35,170 bases of DNA from an uncultured Clostridia bacterium (GTDB taxonomy: Bacteria > Bacillota > Clostridia > TANB77 > CAG-508). Shown one piece after another: positions 1 to 9,689 of this stretch. The position numbers were made by a program, and so were the translations under genes. Within the stretch, counting starts at the first letter, position 1. Each line of letters begins with the position of its first letter. The notes beneath the pieces are model-generated. The model was not told the origin of the DNA. It worked only from the letters and a program-made list of their open reading frames with translations, and did no database searches. The stretch is from contig CANRCM010000005.1 in NCBI GenBank assembly GCA_947629085.1, positions 1 through 35,170 of the forward strand, read 5' to 3'.

Positions 1-127
1 ATTTTATCATATTTTTGGTATTTCCTATATTTATTTTTATTTTTTAGTGTGTCATATCTATTTTAAACCTATATTTTCGTCATTTTTTATAATCTTCTTT
101 AATTAAAAATTATACTATAAATCAAAT

Positions 128-1390
128 TTATTCTAAATTCCATACATTATAATTATAATCATTATCTCGGCTTGTTATAGTTTTAGTACCTACACTTTTT
201 TCTGAAATCTGAACGTAAGATGGTATAGAAATTAAAACACGCACGCCATATGCAACTTTTAAATCATACCTATTCGCAAATCCACGAATATCTGGCTTCA
301 TACAATATGCACCATAAGTTCCATATCCAGCAGATGCTAACCAATAATATGAATAATTATCAATTAGTGATTCATACATTCCATCATTTATACAATTTTT
401 TTCGGATTTATATATTTTTCTAAAAGTATCAGCTACTCCTGAGTTAGCATCTACTGTATTTGTATATTTTGTATACCATGAATCTAATTTTTCTTTTGTC
501 AATGCAGTTACACTACCTATATCTTTATATTCAGAATTTAAATACATACTCCAATCTCTCGCTTTATAAGTAGTTCCTAATTTTGCAGAAGTTGGATCAA
601 CTCTACTATTCACATTACCAGTCAAAATATATTCACATATAAACCCACCATTTGTTGTATAAGGATGATAATAATCTTCTGGACATCCAGCTGATATTAA
701 TGTTATTGTACCATTTTCCTCTACATCAAACAATCTCCATCCAGTTACTGGTTGTTTAGTTCCATCACTTTTAATTTCTTGAACATAATTGTAGGTTGTA
801 TCATATGGAGTTGCATTATTATCTCTACTTCCGCCAATTTCAAATCCCCCAAATTGGTAATTAGTTAATGGTGTATCCGCTGATCTATTTGGCTCTATTC
901 CTGTTTTTGCTATCTTATTCATATCATCATCAGACCATGTACCTGCTGTATAATTTATAAAATCTCCTATATGCAATTTACCTTCTTCTTTTCCTGTACT
1001 ATCAAATATTGTTACAACATCTACTCCATTAGATAGATTTACTTTTCCATCTATATCTATATTGAATGTATAAGCTTTATATTTTACTTTTAATCTGCTA
1101 CCATTTTGCTTTATATCATTCTCTGCTATACCTAAATTATTTTTCAAATTTTGTTTGGCTATTTCTACTTGATATACTCCGTTATCATCAAAACTTCCCG
1201 CTGCTTCCATCTGTACTTCTTCTAGTGCTGTTTTTTCATTTATTTCTTCTTTTGACCTATTGGCTTCTTTTAATATTCCATTATCTCCAGTTAATGTTGT
1301 TATTGTTACTGCTGCCAAAATTAAAATCACAATAATTGTCACAATTAAAGCAATTATTGTGATTCCTTCTTCTGTTTGTTGTTTTATCAT
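128..1390 (-). CDS. Type IV pilin-like (prepilin N-terminus) surface protein
   Basis: This 420-residue protein starts with a short basic and polar leader ending TEEG (residues 6-9). A long hydrophobic helix follows (about 10-31, ITIIALIVTIIVILILAAV), which is the layout of a class III prepilin cleaved after Gly9. The usual Glu at mature position 5 is absent. The helix leads into a charged segment and a large extracellular domain. The C-terminus, with YYWLAS and YGVRVLIS motifs, resembles the domain at the end of many Firmicute surface proteins (DUF6273-like, from memory). The start at 1390 is chosen because AAGGAGG lies just upstream. The open frame extends 22 codons further but those lie before this ribosome binding site. 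It is divergent from the XRE gene at 1572 and probably controlled by it. No pilus assembly genes are in the window, so whether it is a pilin or only a surface-anchored protein is open. Confidence 0.7.
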   Translation of the reverse strand: MIKQQTEEGITIIALIVTIIVILILAAVTITTLTGDNGILKEANRSKEEINEKTALEEVQMEAAGSFDDNGVYQVEIAKQNLKNNLGIAENDIKQNGSRLKVKYKAYTFNIDIDGKVNLSNGVDVVTIFDSTGKEEGKLHIGDFINYTAGTWSDDDMNKIAKTGIEPNRSADTPLTNYQFGGFEIGGSRDNNATPYDTTYNYVQEIKSDGTKQPVTGWRLFDVEENGTITLISAGCPEDYYHPYTTNGGFICEYILTGNVNSRVDPTSAKLGTTYKARDWSMYLNSEYKDIGSVTALTKEKLDSWYTKYTNTVDANSGVADTFRKIYKSEKNCINDGMYESLIDNYSYYWLASAGYGTYGAYCMKPDIRGFANRYDLKVAYGVRVLISIPSYVQISEKSVGTKTITSRDNDYNYNVWNLE

Positions 1391-1441
1391 CTTATTCTTC
1401 CTCCTTAGTATATTATTTAAAATATATATAAAATTTATACC

Positions 1442-1455
1442 TGACATTCTTGTCA
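1442..1455. promoter_or_regulatory. Operator-like dyad 1 (TGACA-TTCT-TGTCA)
   Basis: A palindrome with perfect 5-bp arms and a 4-bp spacer lies just downstream of the -10 of the pilin-like promoter, so it would overlap the transcription start. A related dyad lies 59 bp away at 1501. This placement suits repression by the adjacent XRE protein (inference). Confidence 0.5.
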
Positions 1456-1464
1456 TATATTTGT

Positions 1465-1493
1465 ATTCTATAGTACTACTTATTAATAGTCAA
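1465..1493 (-). promoter_or_regulatory. Sigma-A-type promoter of the pilin-like gene
   Basis: On the minus strand TTGACT (1493-1488) is followed by a 17-bp spacer and TAGAAT (1470-1465). It sits between the two TGACA-type dyads. Confidence 0.6.
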
Positions 1494-1500
1494 TACTTTA

Positions 1501-1514
1501 TGACAAAAATGTCG
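1501..1514. promoter_or_regulatory. Operator-like dyad 2 (TGACA-AAAA-TGTCG)
   Basis: This is a second copy of the dyad with one arm mismatch. It sits immediately upstream of the pilin-like -35 and overlaps the expected -35 region of the XRE gene, whose TATAAT -10 is at 1533-1538. That position is compatible with autoregulation. Confidence 0.45.
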
Positions 1515-1571
1515 TTTTATTTTAATCTACAGTATAATAAAATATTTTGTATATTTAATTGGAGGTTAAAA

Positions 1572-1760
1572 ATGATAAAGGAATATCGCTTAATAAATAA
1601 ATTATCTCAAGAAGAACTTGCTGAAAAAATTGGTATTAGTAATAGACATTTACAAAGACTAGAAATAAATGAACAAAATACTAGACTTTTAACATTTAAA
1701 AAAATAGTTAAAGCATTAAATATTTCTGATGATGAAATTTTAACATTTATAAAAAAATAA
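1572..1760 (+). CDS. Small XRE-family helix-turn-helix regulator (62 aa)
   Basis: The protein is a single HTH_3/XRE domain with little else: KEYRLINKLSQEELAEKIG (helices 1-2), ISNRHLQRLE (recognition helix), then a dimerisation-type helix ending near DDEIL. The ATG at 1572 is chosen because TTGGAGG lies just before it. The longer open frame upstream contains only low-complexity hydrophobic translation and covers the divergent promoter region. A TATAAT box is at 1533-1538. The gene is divergent from the pilin-like gene with two shared dyads between them, so the likely role is local repression or switching of that gene (inference). It ends in a hairpin terminator. Confidence 0.8.
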   Translation: MIKEYRLINKLSQEELAEKIGISNRHLQRLEINEQNTRLLTFKKIVKALNISDDEILTFIKK

Positions 1761-1786
1761 CCAAGAAATTCCTGGTTATTTTTTTA
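1756..1786. terminator. Bidirectional terminator
   Basis: AATAACCAAG, a 5-nt loop and CCTGGTTATT form a stem with T-runs on both sides. It lies between the converging XRE and ATPase genes and overlaps the ends of both. Confidence 0.75.
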
Positions 1787-4385
1787 TATTTTTTGATTTT
1801 CTGCATAAATTATTTTTCCAAATTTTAATTCATTTACTTTTTTTTGTAATTCCATAATAGGTATTGGAAGTATTGAAATTATAATTGTTATTATCCATTG
1901 TGTTTGATTTAATGGAACTAATTTAAATATATCTGCTAGTGCTGGTATTATTACAACTATTGTTTGCACAAACATGCCTAATATAAAACTTCCTATTAAG
2001 AATTTATTTTCTAAAATTCCTATTTTAAATATGGATTGTTCACTTTTTATATTAAAACTGTGGATAAGTTCTAGCATACCAATTGCAATAAATGCCATTG
2101 TTCTTCCTTTTTCAATTCCATAATATTTATTTCCTATACTAAATACTACTAATGTAAGCATTCCTATCATAATCCCCTCTATGATAATTTTATTCCACAG
2201 TCCATCAGAAAATATTCCTTTATTTCGTTCAATAGGTTTTCTACTCATAATATTTTTTTCAGGCGGTTCTAATCCAATTGCAATTGCTGGTAAAGAATCT
2301 GTTACTAGATTTACCCATAATAATTGAATAGCTAAAAGTGGAGATTTAAATCCTAATATTAAACCCATAAATATTGTAACAATTTCTCCAATATTAGTTG
2401 CTATTAAAAAATGGATTGCTTTTTTTATATTATCATAGATATTTCTTCCCTGTTTTACTGCTTTTACTATAGTTACAAAATTATCATCTGTTAGTATCAT
2501 ATCTGATGCATTTTTAGCAACATCTGTACCATTCTTACCCATAGCTATTCCAATATCCGCATTTTTTAATGCCGGACTATCATTTACACCATCACCCGTC
2601 ATTGCAACTACTGCGCCTGTACTTTGCCATGCTTTTACAATTCTTACTTTATGTTCTGGTGTAACTCTTGCAAATACAGAATAATCTGAAATATTTTCTT
2701 CTAATTTCTTTTGAGATATTTTATCTAATTCTTGTCCTGTAATTGCTTTATCATATTTACTAAGTATATTTAATTCTTTTGCAATAGCTTTTGCAGTTTC
2801 AATATGATCTCCCGTTATCATAACTGTTTTTATTCCTGCACGTCTACAAATTTTTACAGCTTCCTTTACTCCTTCTCTTGGAGGGTCAATCATTCCAATC
2901 AATCCGAACAAAATTTAAATTATTTTCTATATTTTGTGTATCAATCTTAAGTGGTAACTTATCTACATCTTTATATGCTACAGCAATAACTCTTAGTGCT
3001 TTTTCAGCCATCTGCAAATTATTTTTCTGTACTTTTTGTCTTTCTGTATTTGATAGATTGCATCTATGTAGCAAAATATCTGGTGCACCTTTTGTAATAA
3101 TTCTATATTTATCTCCTATTTTATGAATAGTTGTCATCATCTTTCTATTAGAATCAAACGGTATGTCATTTACTCTAGGCATTTGACTATATAATTCTGT
3201 TTTATTTTTATTATTCTTTAACCCATTTTGTACTAAAGCTATTTCTGTTGGCTCCCCATTTATTTTTACTTCTCCATTTTTATATGATATATCACAATCT
3301 GTGCACATTGTACTTAATTCAGTTGCAAAATCGGAGTTATTTGATTTTATATCTACTACTGTCATTTTATTTTGAGTAAGGGTTCCAGTTTTATCTGAGC
3401 AAATAATTTTACTACTTCCTAGTGTTTCTACTGCTGGTAATTTTCTTATTATGCTATTACTTTTAGCCATTTTAGTTACACCAATCGATAGAACAATAGT
3501 CACTATTGCAGGCAATCCTTCTGGAATTGCTGCTACTGCTAATCCTACTGATGTCATAAACATTTCCATTGGTTCAATTTTTTTGATTAACCCTATTATA
3601 AATATAATAAAACATATTGCCAAACATACAATTCCAAGTGTTTTTCCAACCTGACCTAATTTTTTTTGAATTGGTGTTTCTGGAGCTTCATCTTCAATTA
3701 TCATATTAGCAATTTTACCAACTTTAGTATTCATTCCTGTATTTGTTACTACTGCCTTTGCATGCCCATTAACTACAATACTTGCCATAAATGCCATATT
3801 TAATTGATTACCCAAAGGTATATCTTTTTTACATATTATATCTGCATTTTTTAAAACAGGTTCTGTTTCACCTGTTAAACTTGACTCTTCTACTTTGAAA
3901 TTGTAACTTTCTACCAACCTACAATCTGCAGGTACAAATTTTCCTGCTTCTAATATAATAATATCTCCTGGTACTAAATCTTCTGCATTTATTTCTATTG
4001 TCATGTTATCCCTTAAAACCTTTGCTTTTTGGGGGGTCATCTCTTTTAAAGCTTCAATTGACTTTTCTGCTTTTGCTTCCTGAATAACTCCCATAATTGC
4101 ATTTAATATTACAATTGATATAATTATAATTGAATCTATATAATCATTTTCTCCTTGTATATATGAAATTGTTGCAGATAAAATTGAAGCTATTATTAAA
4201 ATAATAATCATAAAATCGTTAAATTGTTTTATAAATTTCATAAATAAACTCTCTTTAGCTTTATCTTCTAGCTTATTTACGCCATATTTTTGTTTTCTTA
4301 AAGTCACTTCTTCATTTGTTAATCCTTTTTTTCTATCTGCCCTAAGCTTTTGTATTACTTCTTCTTTTCTTAAAGTTTCCCACAT
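1784..4385 (-). CDS. P-type Ca2+-transporting ATPase (P2A), read through a +1 shift at CGG
   Basis: This is a SERCA/PMR1-like cation pump of about 866 residues when joined. The N-terminal part (4385 down to codon GTT at 2909-2907) holds the cation-ATPase N-domain, the TGE motif (near 167), the PEGLP membrane motif and the phosphorylation site SDKTGTLTQ (near 328). The C-terminal part holds MITGDH, TGDGVNDSPALK (near 592), the NLVTDSLPA membrane motif and the final membrane helices. The two parts are in different frames. Zero frame continues R-I-D-W-N-D then stops at 2886. The expected FVGLIGMIDPP appears only if one base of CGGA (2906-2903) is skipped or four are read. The start at 4385 is chosen for its AAAGGAGAG site; the frame opens 7 codons earlier. 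Apart from the single extra C, nothing looks decayed. Confidence 0.85.
2904..2906 (-). other. CGG +1 frameshift site in the Ca2+ ATPase gene
   Basis: Minus-strand context is AAT TTT GTT CGG ATT GAT. Removing one C gives GTT GGA TTG ATT GGA ATG (V-G-L-I-G-M), the conserved start of the P-domain hinge region. The fault is exactly +1 and the extra base is the C before GG. Confidence 0.8.
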
Positions 4386-4573
4386 AACTTTCTCTCCTTT
4401 GTACATTAGTTTTATTTAATTGTATGTAGCTTGTACTTTTTTTATTACTTTTATTTTTTATAATTTACTAATAATTTTTAATATATCTCCATATTTTTAT
4501 TTGAAATTATTTTTATTTAATTTTTATGTAAAATATAATATAATAAAAATACTAAATTTAAGTGAGATTTTTC

Positions 4574-4602
4574 TTGTGTTTTTTTAAGAAATAGTATATA
4601 AT
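4574..4602 (+). promoter_or_regulatory. Promoter of the 62-residue orphan gene
   Basis: TTGTGT (4574-4579), a 17-bp spacer and TATAAT (4597-4602) lie about 30 bp before the start codon. Confidence 0.55.
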
Positions 4603-4632
4603 TATGTTAATAATTTTAGGAGGATGATTCCA

Positions 4633-4821
4633 ATGGTAGAAACTAAAATCCCTGTGAAACTTATTTATCGGGATATGTCAATTACGCTTAATTTAACAAA
4701 GTCCTTTATTAAATCCATGTGTATTCAATATACATGTAATGAAAAAAAAGATACAAATTCATTTGAATTTATATCAATAACTGACTTCTTTCGTTGTATA
4801 GATAGCGTAGAACAGATTTGA
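4633..4821 (+). CDS. Unrecognised 62-residue protein containing an in-frame CGG codon
   Basis: The ATG at 4633 is preceded by TTTAGGAGG at a good distance and by a well-placed promoter. A strong hairpin terminator follows the stop, so the unit looks like a real monocistronic gene. The product begins MVETKIPVKLIYRDMSI and has no motif I recognise. Three cysteines lie at about 31, 36 and 55, and there is no signal peptide or membrane helix. Codon 13 is CGG (TAT CGG GAT). It is one of only two in-frame CGG codons in the window outside the frameshift sites. A +1 shift there would hit TAA after eight more codons, giving a peptide of about 20 residues. It may be a protein with Arg at codon 13, a regulatory short ORF, or a case where CGG is read differently. 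Confidence 0.5.
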   Translation: MVETKIPVKLIYRDMSITLNLTKSFIKSMCIQYTCNEKKDTNSFEFISITDFFRCIDSVEQI

Positions 4822-4825
4822 TTAA

Positions 4826-4864
4826 AACAACCAAGTGTTACAATTGTACACTTGGTTGTTTTTT
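4826..4864. terminator. Bidirectional terminator between the orphan gene and smc
   Basis: A perfect 13-bp stem (4826-4838 with 4848-4860) has a 9-nt loop. A T-run follows on the plus strand and an A-run precedes it, so it can serve both converging genes. Confidence 0.85.
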
Positions 4865-7800
4865 ATTTTAATTTCATAGATAATAATTTTGATATTCCAT
4901 TTTCCTCCATTGTTACACCATATACTGTATCTGCTACTTCCATAGTTCCTTTTCTATGTGTAATAACTAAAAATTGAGTATCTTTTGAAAATTTCTTTAA
5001 ATATTCTGCAAAACGATATACATTAACATCATCTAAAGCTGCTTCTATTTCGTCTAAAACACAAAATGGTGATGGATTTATTTTCAAAATAGCAAATAGT
5101 AAGGCTATAGCTGTAAAAGATTTCTCTCCTCCTGATAATAACATCATATTTTGCAGTTTCTTTCCAGGTGGTTGTACATTAATATCTATTCCACATTCTA
5201 ATATATTTTCTTCATCTTCTAATTTTAAAGAAGCATTTCCTCCACCAAATAATTCCCTAAATACCTCCGCGAAGTTATTATTAATAATTTCAAACTGTTT
5301 CTTAAACTGTTCTTTCATTGTACTTGTCATATCATTAATAATTTTTCTTAATTTTGTCATAGTGTTTTCTAAATCTACTCTTTGTTCACACATGAAGTCA
5401 TATCTTTCTTTCATATTTTTATATTCTTCTATTGAATCTATATTAACACTTCCCAGTTCACGTAAATCTTTTCTTAATCCATTTACTTTCTTTTGCGTTA
5501 GTGTAATATTATCTGGTTTTTTATACTCTTCTTGTATTGTGTTGGGAGTAAGTTCATATTCTGTCCACATTTTATTTATAATATCATTTATATCATCTTC
5601 TATTTTAGTCTTCTTTACATCTACTTTCAATATTTGAGCTTTTAAATCTTCAATTACTTTAAATTGTTCTGTAACCTCATCTTCTTGTTTAGTTAATTTT
5701 TCATTTCTTTCTATTCTTTTTTGTTTTAATTCTTCTATTTTTGAACTACTATTTTTTACTTCCTCTTTTATGTTATTAATTTTTTCTTTAATCTCTTCTA
5801 TTGTTGTCACTAAATTAAAGTTATCTTGTTTCATCTGTTCAATTTCATTTTGTTTATTTTCAATAGATTTTTTATCATTTTCTATTTCTAAAATAATTCT
5901 TTCTTGTATTTCTTCTATTGAAGCTTCACTTTCATCAAATGAAGATACAGAAATTTTTAAATTTGTTATATCAAAATTCAAGTTATCTATATATTTTTGA
6001 TTGTCTTTATTTAATTCTGCAAACTCATTAATCTTTTGTGTAAGTTTTTCTGTCTCTTCTGTTAATAATTTTATTTTTTCTTGAATTTTTGCCTTATTTT
6101 CAACAGTTTGTTTTTTATCATTTTCTATATTTATCTGTTCTCCTTTTAGTTTGTTTAGCCTTGCTTCAATCTTATTTATATTCTCTTCTATTGAAACTAG
6201 TTTTTGTTTTTCTGTAGCATATGTAATATCTATTTCTTGAAGTTCTTTTTCTAAATCTGTTACGTTTTCTAAAATATCTTCTATAGAATTTTCATATTTT
6301 TCCTTTTCTTTTTTTATTTTAGCTATTTTTTCTTTTAAATTTTTAATATCTTTTTCTAATTTTTCTATTTCACGACCTCTTCCTAATATGTTGACAGTTT
6401 TTTTAGATATAGATCCTCCAGTAATTGCTCCTGATGGATTTATTACATCTCCCTCTAGAGTTATAATTCTAAAAGAATATGCATTTTGTTTAGCAACTTT
6501 TATTGCTGTTGCCATATTATCAACAATTACTGTCCTTCCAAGTAAATTTAATACAATTTGTTCATATTTTCTACTAAACTTTATTAAATCAGAAGCAATA
6601 CCAATAATACCATTTTCATGCCCTTTTATTTTATCTAGTTTTCTTCCTTTTACAGAAGTAATTGGTAAAAATGATGCTCTTCCTAAATTATTTTTTCTTA
6701 GATGTTCTACTAATTTTTTAGCATCTTCTTCTGTTTCTGTTACAATATTTTGTAAACTTGAACCTAGGCACATTTCAATTGCTGTTTGATATTTTTCTGG
6801 AACTTCAATCACATTTGCTAAAACTCCATGCATTCCTTTTCCAAGTTCTTTTATTGATTCGCAATCTTTAAGAATTGATTTTACACTTTTTATATATCCT
6901 TCTTTTTCCTTCTCAGTTTCTACTAAAAATTTTAATTTTGATTCTTTAATTCTCATTTCGCTTTCATAGTTGTTTATATTAAGATCATATGTTTTTATTT
7001 TCTTATCAGCCTCTTCTTTTTTGTTATTTATTTTTTCTAAATTCTTTAAACTTTTATTTCTCTTGTTATCTATTTCATAAAACCCTTTTGCTATGTCCTC
7101 TTTTTTTAGTCTTGCACCATCTAATTCTGAAACATGTGACTCAATCTCATTCTTAATTTGTTTTTGCCTTTTCTCAAAATTTTCAAAATTAATATCCTGA
7201 GTATTTACTTCAGATTGTAATTCATATTTTTTATCTATATTTTCTTCTACTTTTTCTTTATAACCTTGTATCTCTAAATCTTTTGCAGATAATTTTTTTG
7301 TAATCTTTTCCAATTCTTCTTGTTTTTCTTTTAATTCTTGTTCAAACTTTATTCTATTTATTTTTAAATTTTCTCTCTTTTTCTGTCTTTGTTCCATTTC
7401 TTGTTTCAATTCTTCTAATCGTTCATTCGTTTCTACTATTTCTTTTTCATATCTTTGACTATTTTCCTTATTATTTGAAATTCTAGTATTTGCAACATTA
7501 ATATCTGAATTTAGCATTTCTATTTCTTTTTGACTTTCAAATCCTAAATTTGACATATTTTCAATAGATACTGTAATTTCATCAATTTCTGTTTTTAATT
7601 CTTCTTTTAATGCTTTTATTCTTTCTAATTTTCCTTCTTCTTGATTACATTGACTTTTATATATCTCTTCACTTTTTATAATCTCTTCTAAAGTATTTTT
7701 ATACTTTTCAATATTGTATAAAAATAATCCTATTTCTATATTTTTTAGTTCTTCTCTTAAATTTAAATATTTTTTAGCTTTTTCTGATTGGAGTTTTAAT

Positions 7801-8412
7801 GGCTCTATATTAGTTTCTATTTCAGCTAAAATGTCATTAATTCTAAGTAAATTTAACTTCGTTCTTTCTAATTTTCTCTCTGATTCTTGCTTTCTAGTTC
7901 TATATTTTACAATTCCTGCAGCTTCTTCAAAAATATTTCTTCTATCTTCTGATTTATTACTTAAAATTTCATCAATTTTACCTTGACCAATAATAGAATA
8001 TCCGTCTTTTCCAATTCCCGTATCCATAAATAACTCTAAAACATCTTTTAACCTGCATGGAATTTTATTTATGTAATAGCCTGTTTCTCCAGTTCTATAT
8101 ATTTTCCTAGTAACTGTTACTTCTGTATATTCTATTGGCAAAGCTCCATCTGTATTGTCAAATACCAAAGAGGCTTCTGCAAAACCCAATGATTTCCTTG
8201 CTTGTGTTCCTGCAAATATAATATCTAAAGATTTTGTTCCTCTTAGAGATTTCATACTTTGTTCACCGTAAAATCCATCTTATACTATCTGATATATTAC
8301 TTTTTCCTGAACCGTTAGGACCTATTACACTTGTAATTCCTGGCATAAATTCTAATACAGTTTTATCTGCAAATGACTTAAATCCTTGTAATTCGAGTCT
8401 TTTTAAATACAT
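4863..8412 (-). CDS. smc: Chromosome segregation SMC ATPase, read through a +1 shift at CGG
   Basis: SMC is the ATPase subunit of the SMC-ScpAB condensin. Joined length is about 1182 residues, close to the roughly 1186 of Bacillus. The N-terminal exon-like piece (8412-8263) encodes 49 residues, [17 protein letters not shown] onward, with Walker [10 protein letters not shown] at 31-39. It then reads TTA CGG TGA and stops. The remaining 1130 residues, opening at ATG 8255 in another frame, hold long coiled coils, the hinge (around 500-680), the LLSGGEKS signature (near 1092) and the Walker [11 protein letters not shown] (near 1118). Skipping the C of CGG gives [13 protein letters not shown], the conserved family sequence. 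The start at 8412 has AAGGTGAG upstream. Without the shift the Walker A is lost and the protein cannot bind ATP. It is not beside rnc or ftsY, as it usually is in Firmicutes. Confidence 0.92.
8266..8268 (-). other. CGG +1 frameshift site in smc
   Basis: Minus-strand context is TGG ATT TTA CGG TGA ACA. Removing the C gives TTA GGT GAA CAA (L-G-E-Q), matching the SMC family. In zero frame the CGG is followed directly by a TGA stop. Confidence 0.88.
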
Positions 8413-8491
8413 TTATCTCACCTTTATATTTGTTATATTTTGTACATAAATGTAGTTTATACTATTTTTTTGTTTTTGTAAAGCTCTACAG

Positions 8492-8839
8492 CTATACAAA
8501 TTTTATGTCTAAAACTATTTTTGATATATTATAAATTAATTTTTGTTTCTCAAGTGAACACTTAGATAATAGCTCCTGAAAATCTTGAGTTAAACAACTA
8601 TTAGTTTCCTTTGTAGGTACACTAATTAAATGTTCTATTTTTATGTTTAAGGCCATTGATATTTGTGACAACATTTTTAAGGTTATTTGTGCACTATCTT
8701 TTTCTATTTTAGAAATATATGCTGGTGTAACATTAATTTTTTTTGCAAGCTTCTCTTTTGACATTTTCGCTTTTTTTCTTCCTTTTTTTATCCTTTGTCC
8801 TATCATCTTATAATCAATATTTTCTTCTACTGTTTCCAT
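8492..8839 (-). CDS. XRE-family transcriptional regulator (115 aa)
   Basis: An N-terminal HTH_3 domain covers about residues 11-70 (IGQRIKKGRKKAKMSKEKLA, then NVTPAYISKIEKDSAQITL and MLSQISMALNIKIEHLI). A C-terminal helical extension of about 45 residues (TQDFQELLSKCSLEKQKLIYNISKIVL) resembles the sensor or dimerisation tail of SinR-like regulators. An AAAGGA site lies about a dozen bases before the ATG. The gene follows the Rpn-like gene by 49 bp on the same strand and precedes smc by about 80 bp. Its target is not evident. Confidence 0.8.
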   Translation of the reverse strand: METVEENIDYKMIGQRIKKGRKKAKMSKEKLAKKINVTPAYISKIEKDSAQITLKMLSQISMALNIKIEHLISVPTKETNSCLTQDFQELLSKCSLEKQKLIYNISKIVLDIKFV

Positions 8840-8888
8840 TTTTACTATCAGTCCTTTCTTAAAAATTAAATTTATTCTGAAAATATTA

Positions 8889-9689
8889 CTATCCTTCTTT
8901 ATTATCTATTATATATAATAGTTGTTTCTTTTCTTCTTCATTTAATATATCATTTGATTTAATTATGTCTTTTATAATATTTAATTTATTTTTGTTATCT
9001 GTATTTAATATAATAGTTTCTATTACTTGATTTGTTTCTTTAGTATTTTTTAATTTTTCTATTAACATCATATAACTAATCATTGTACCTTTTTGGATCA
9101 AGAATTTTGTAGATAATTTATTTATATCTATCAAATTATAATCTAAATTTATATTATAATTTTTAAATATATAATCTCCTATTCTGTTATTTTTTTTATT
9201 ATTAATTTTTATCTTCTCATGGCCTATATATATTATAATAGGAATTATAATTGGAGTTATATTTTTATTTTCTTTTTGTATTTTATTTGTTACATTCCAT
9301 TCTTGCATTACACTTATACAATAATTAAGAATTTCATATAAAACTATATTATCCAGCTTGTCTACTTCTTTTATTAAAAAAAATGTCTCTTTATCTTTCA
9401 GTTTATATATTAATTTGGTCTTATCTATTTTGTACTTTCTAGATATATAATTATCATCATACTTTATTAAATCTTTATATTTTATCTTCTGCTTTGTGTC
9501 TAAAAAATCATTTATAAGATTTGCTAGTTCTCTAGTATGTCGTTTTAACACACTTGTAATCATTTGTTTATTTGTTTTGTTTTCTTCTTTTAAGTTGTAT
9601 TTTGCACTTTCTTCTGCTAATTTAAAAACTGCATTCAGTCTTAAAGTATGAATACATTTTATATAATCTCTATATGTAAATGCTTTCAA
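8889..9689 (-). CDS. Rpn/YhgA-like PD-(D/E)XK-family protein (transposase-derived), possibly degenerate
   Basis: The 266-residue protein matches the general pattern of the Rpn (recombination-promoting nuclease, YhgA/PDDEXK transposase-like) family: an N-terminal segment with LINDFL, then KIDKTKLIYKLKDKETFFLI, then ILNYCISVMQEW and PIIIPIIIYIGHEK. In this family the middle strand usually reads like FLIEHQS, with a catalytic Glu and Gln. Here it reads FLIKEVDKL, so the catalytic motif looks altered. The start is TTG at 9689, supported by AAGGAGG seven bases upstream. It is followed by an XRE gene. Composition is even more AT-rich than its neighbours and lysine/asparagine-rich, compatible with a mobile or domesticated origin. 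Function is not assigned beyond family resemblance. Confidence 0.6.
   Translation of the reverse strand: MKAFTYRDYIKCIHTLRLNAVFKLAEESAKYNLKEENKTNKQMITSVLKRHTRELANLINDFLDTKQKIKYKDLIKYDDNYISRKYKIDKTKLIYKLKDKETFFLIKEVDKLDNIVLYEILNYCISVMQEWNVTNKIQKENKNITPIIIPIIIYIGHEKIKINNKKNNRIGDYIFKNYNINLDYNLIDINKLSTKFLIQKGTMISYMMLIEKLKNTKETNQVIETIILNTDNKNKLNIIKDIIKSNDILNEEEKKQLLYIIDNKEG

Noticed and set aside
1260..1571. 104-residue N-terminal extension of the XRE regulator
   Set aside because: It is the antisense of the pilin-like gene and the divergent promoter region. The ribosome binding site and ATG at 1572 define the gene.
8263..8265. TGA read as Trp (alternative code) in smc
   Set aside because: Reading through TGA stays in the wrong frame and does not restore SMC. 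TGA ends other genes normally, for example at 4819-4821.
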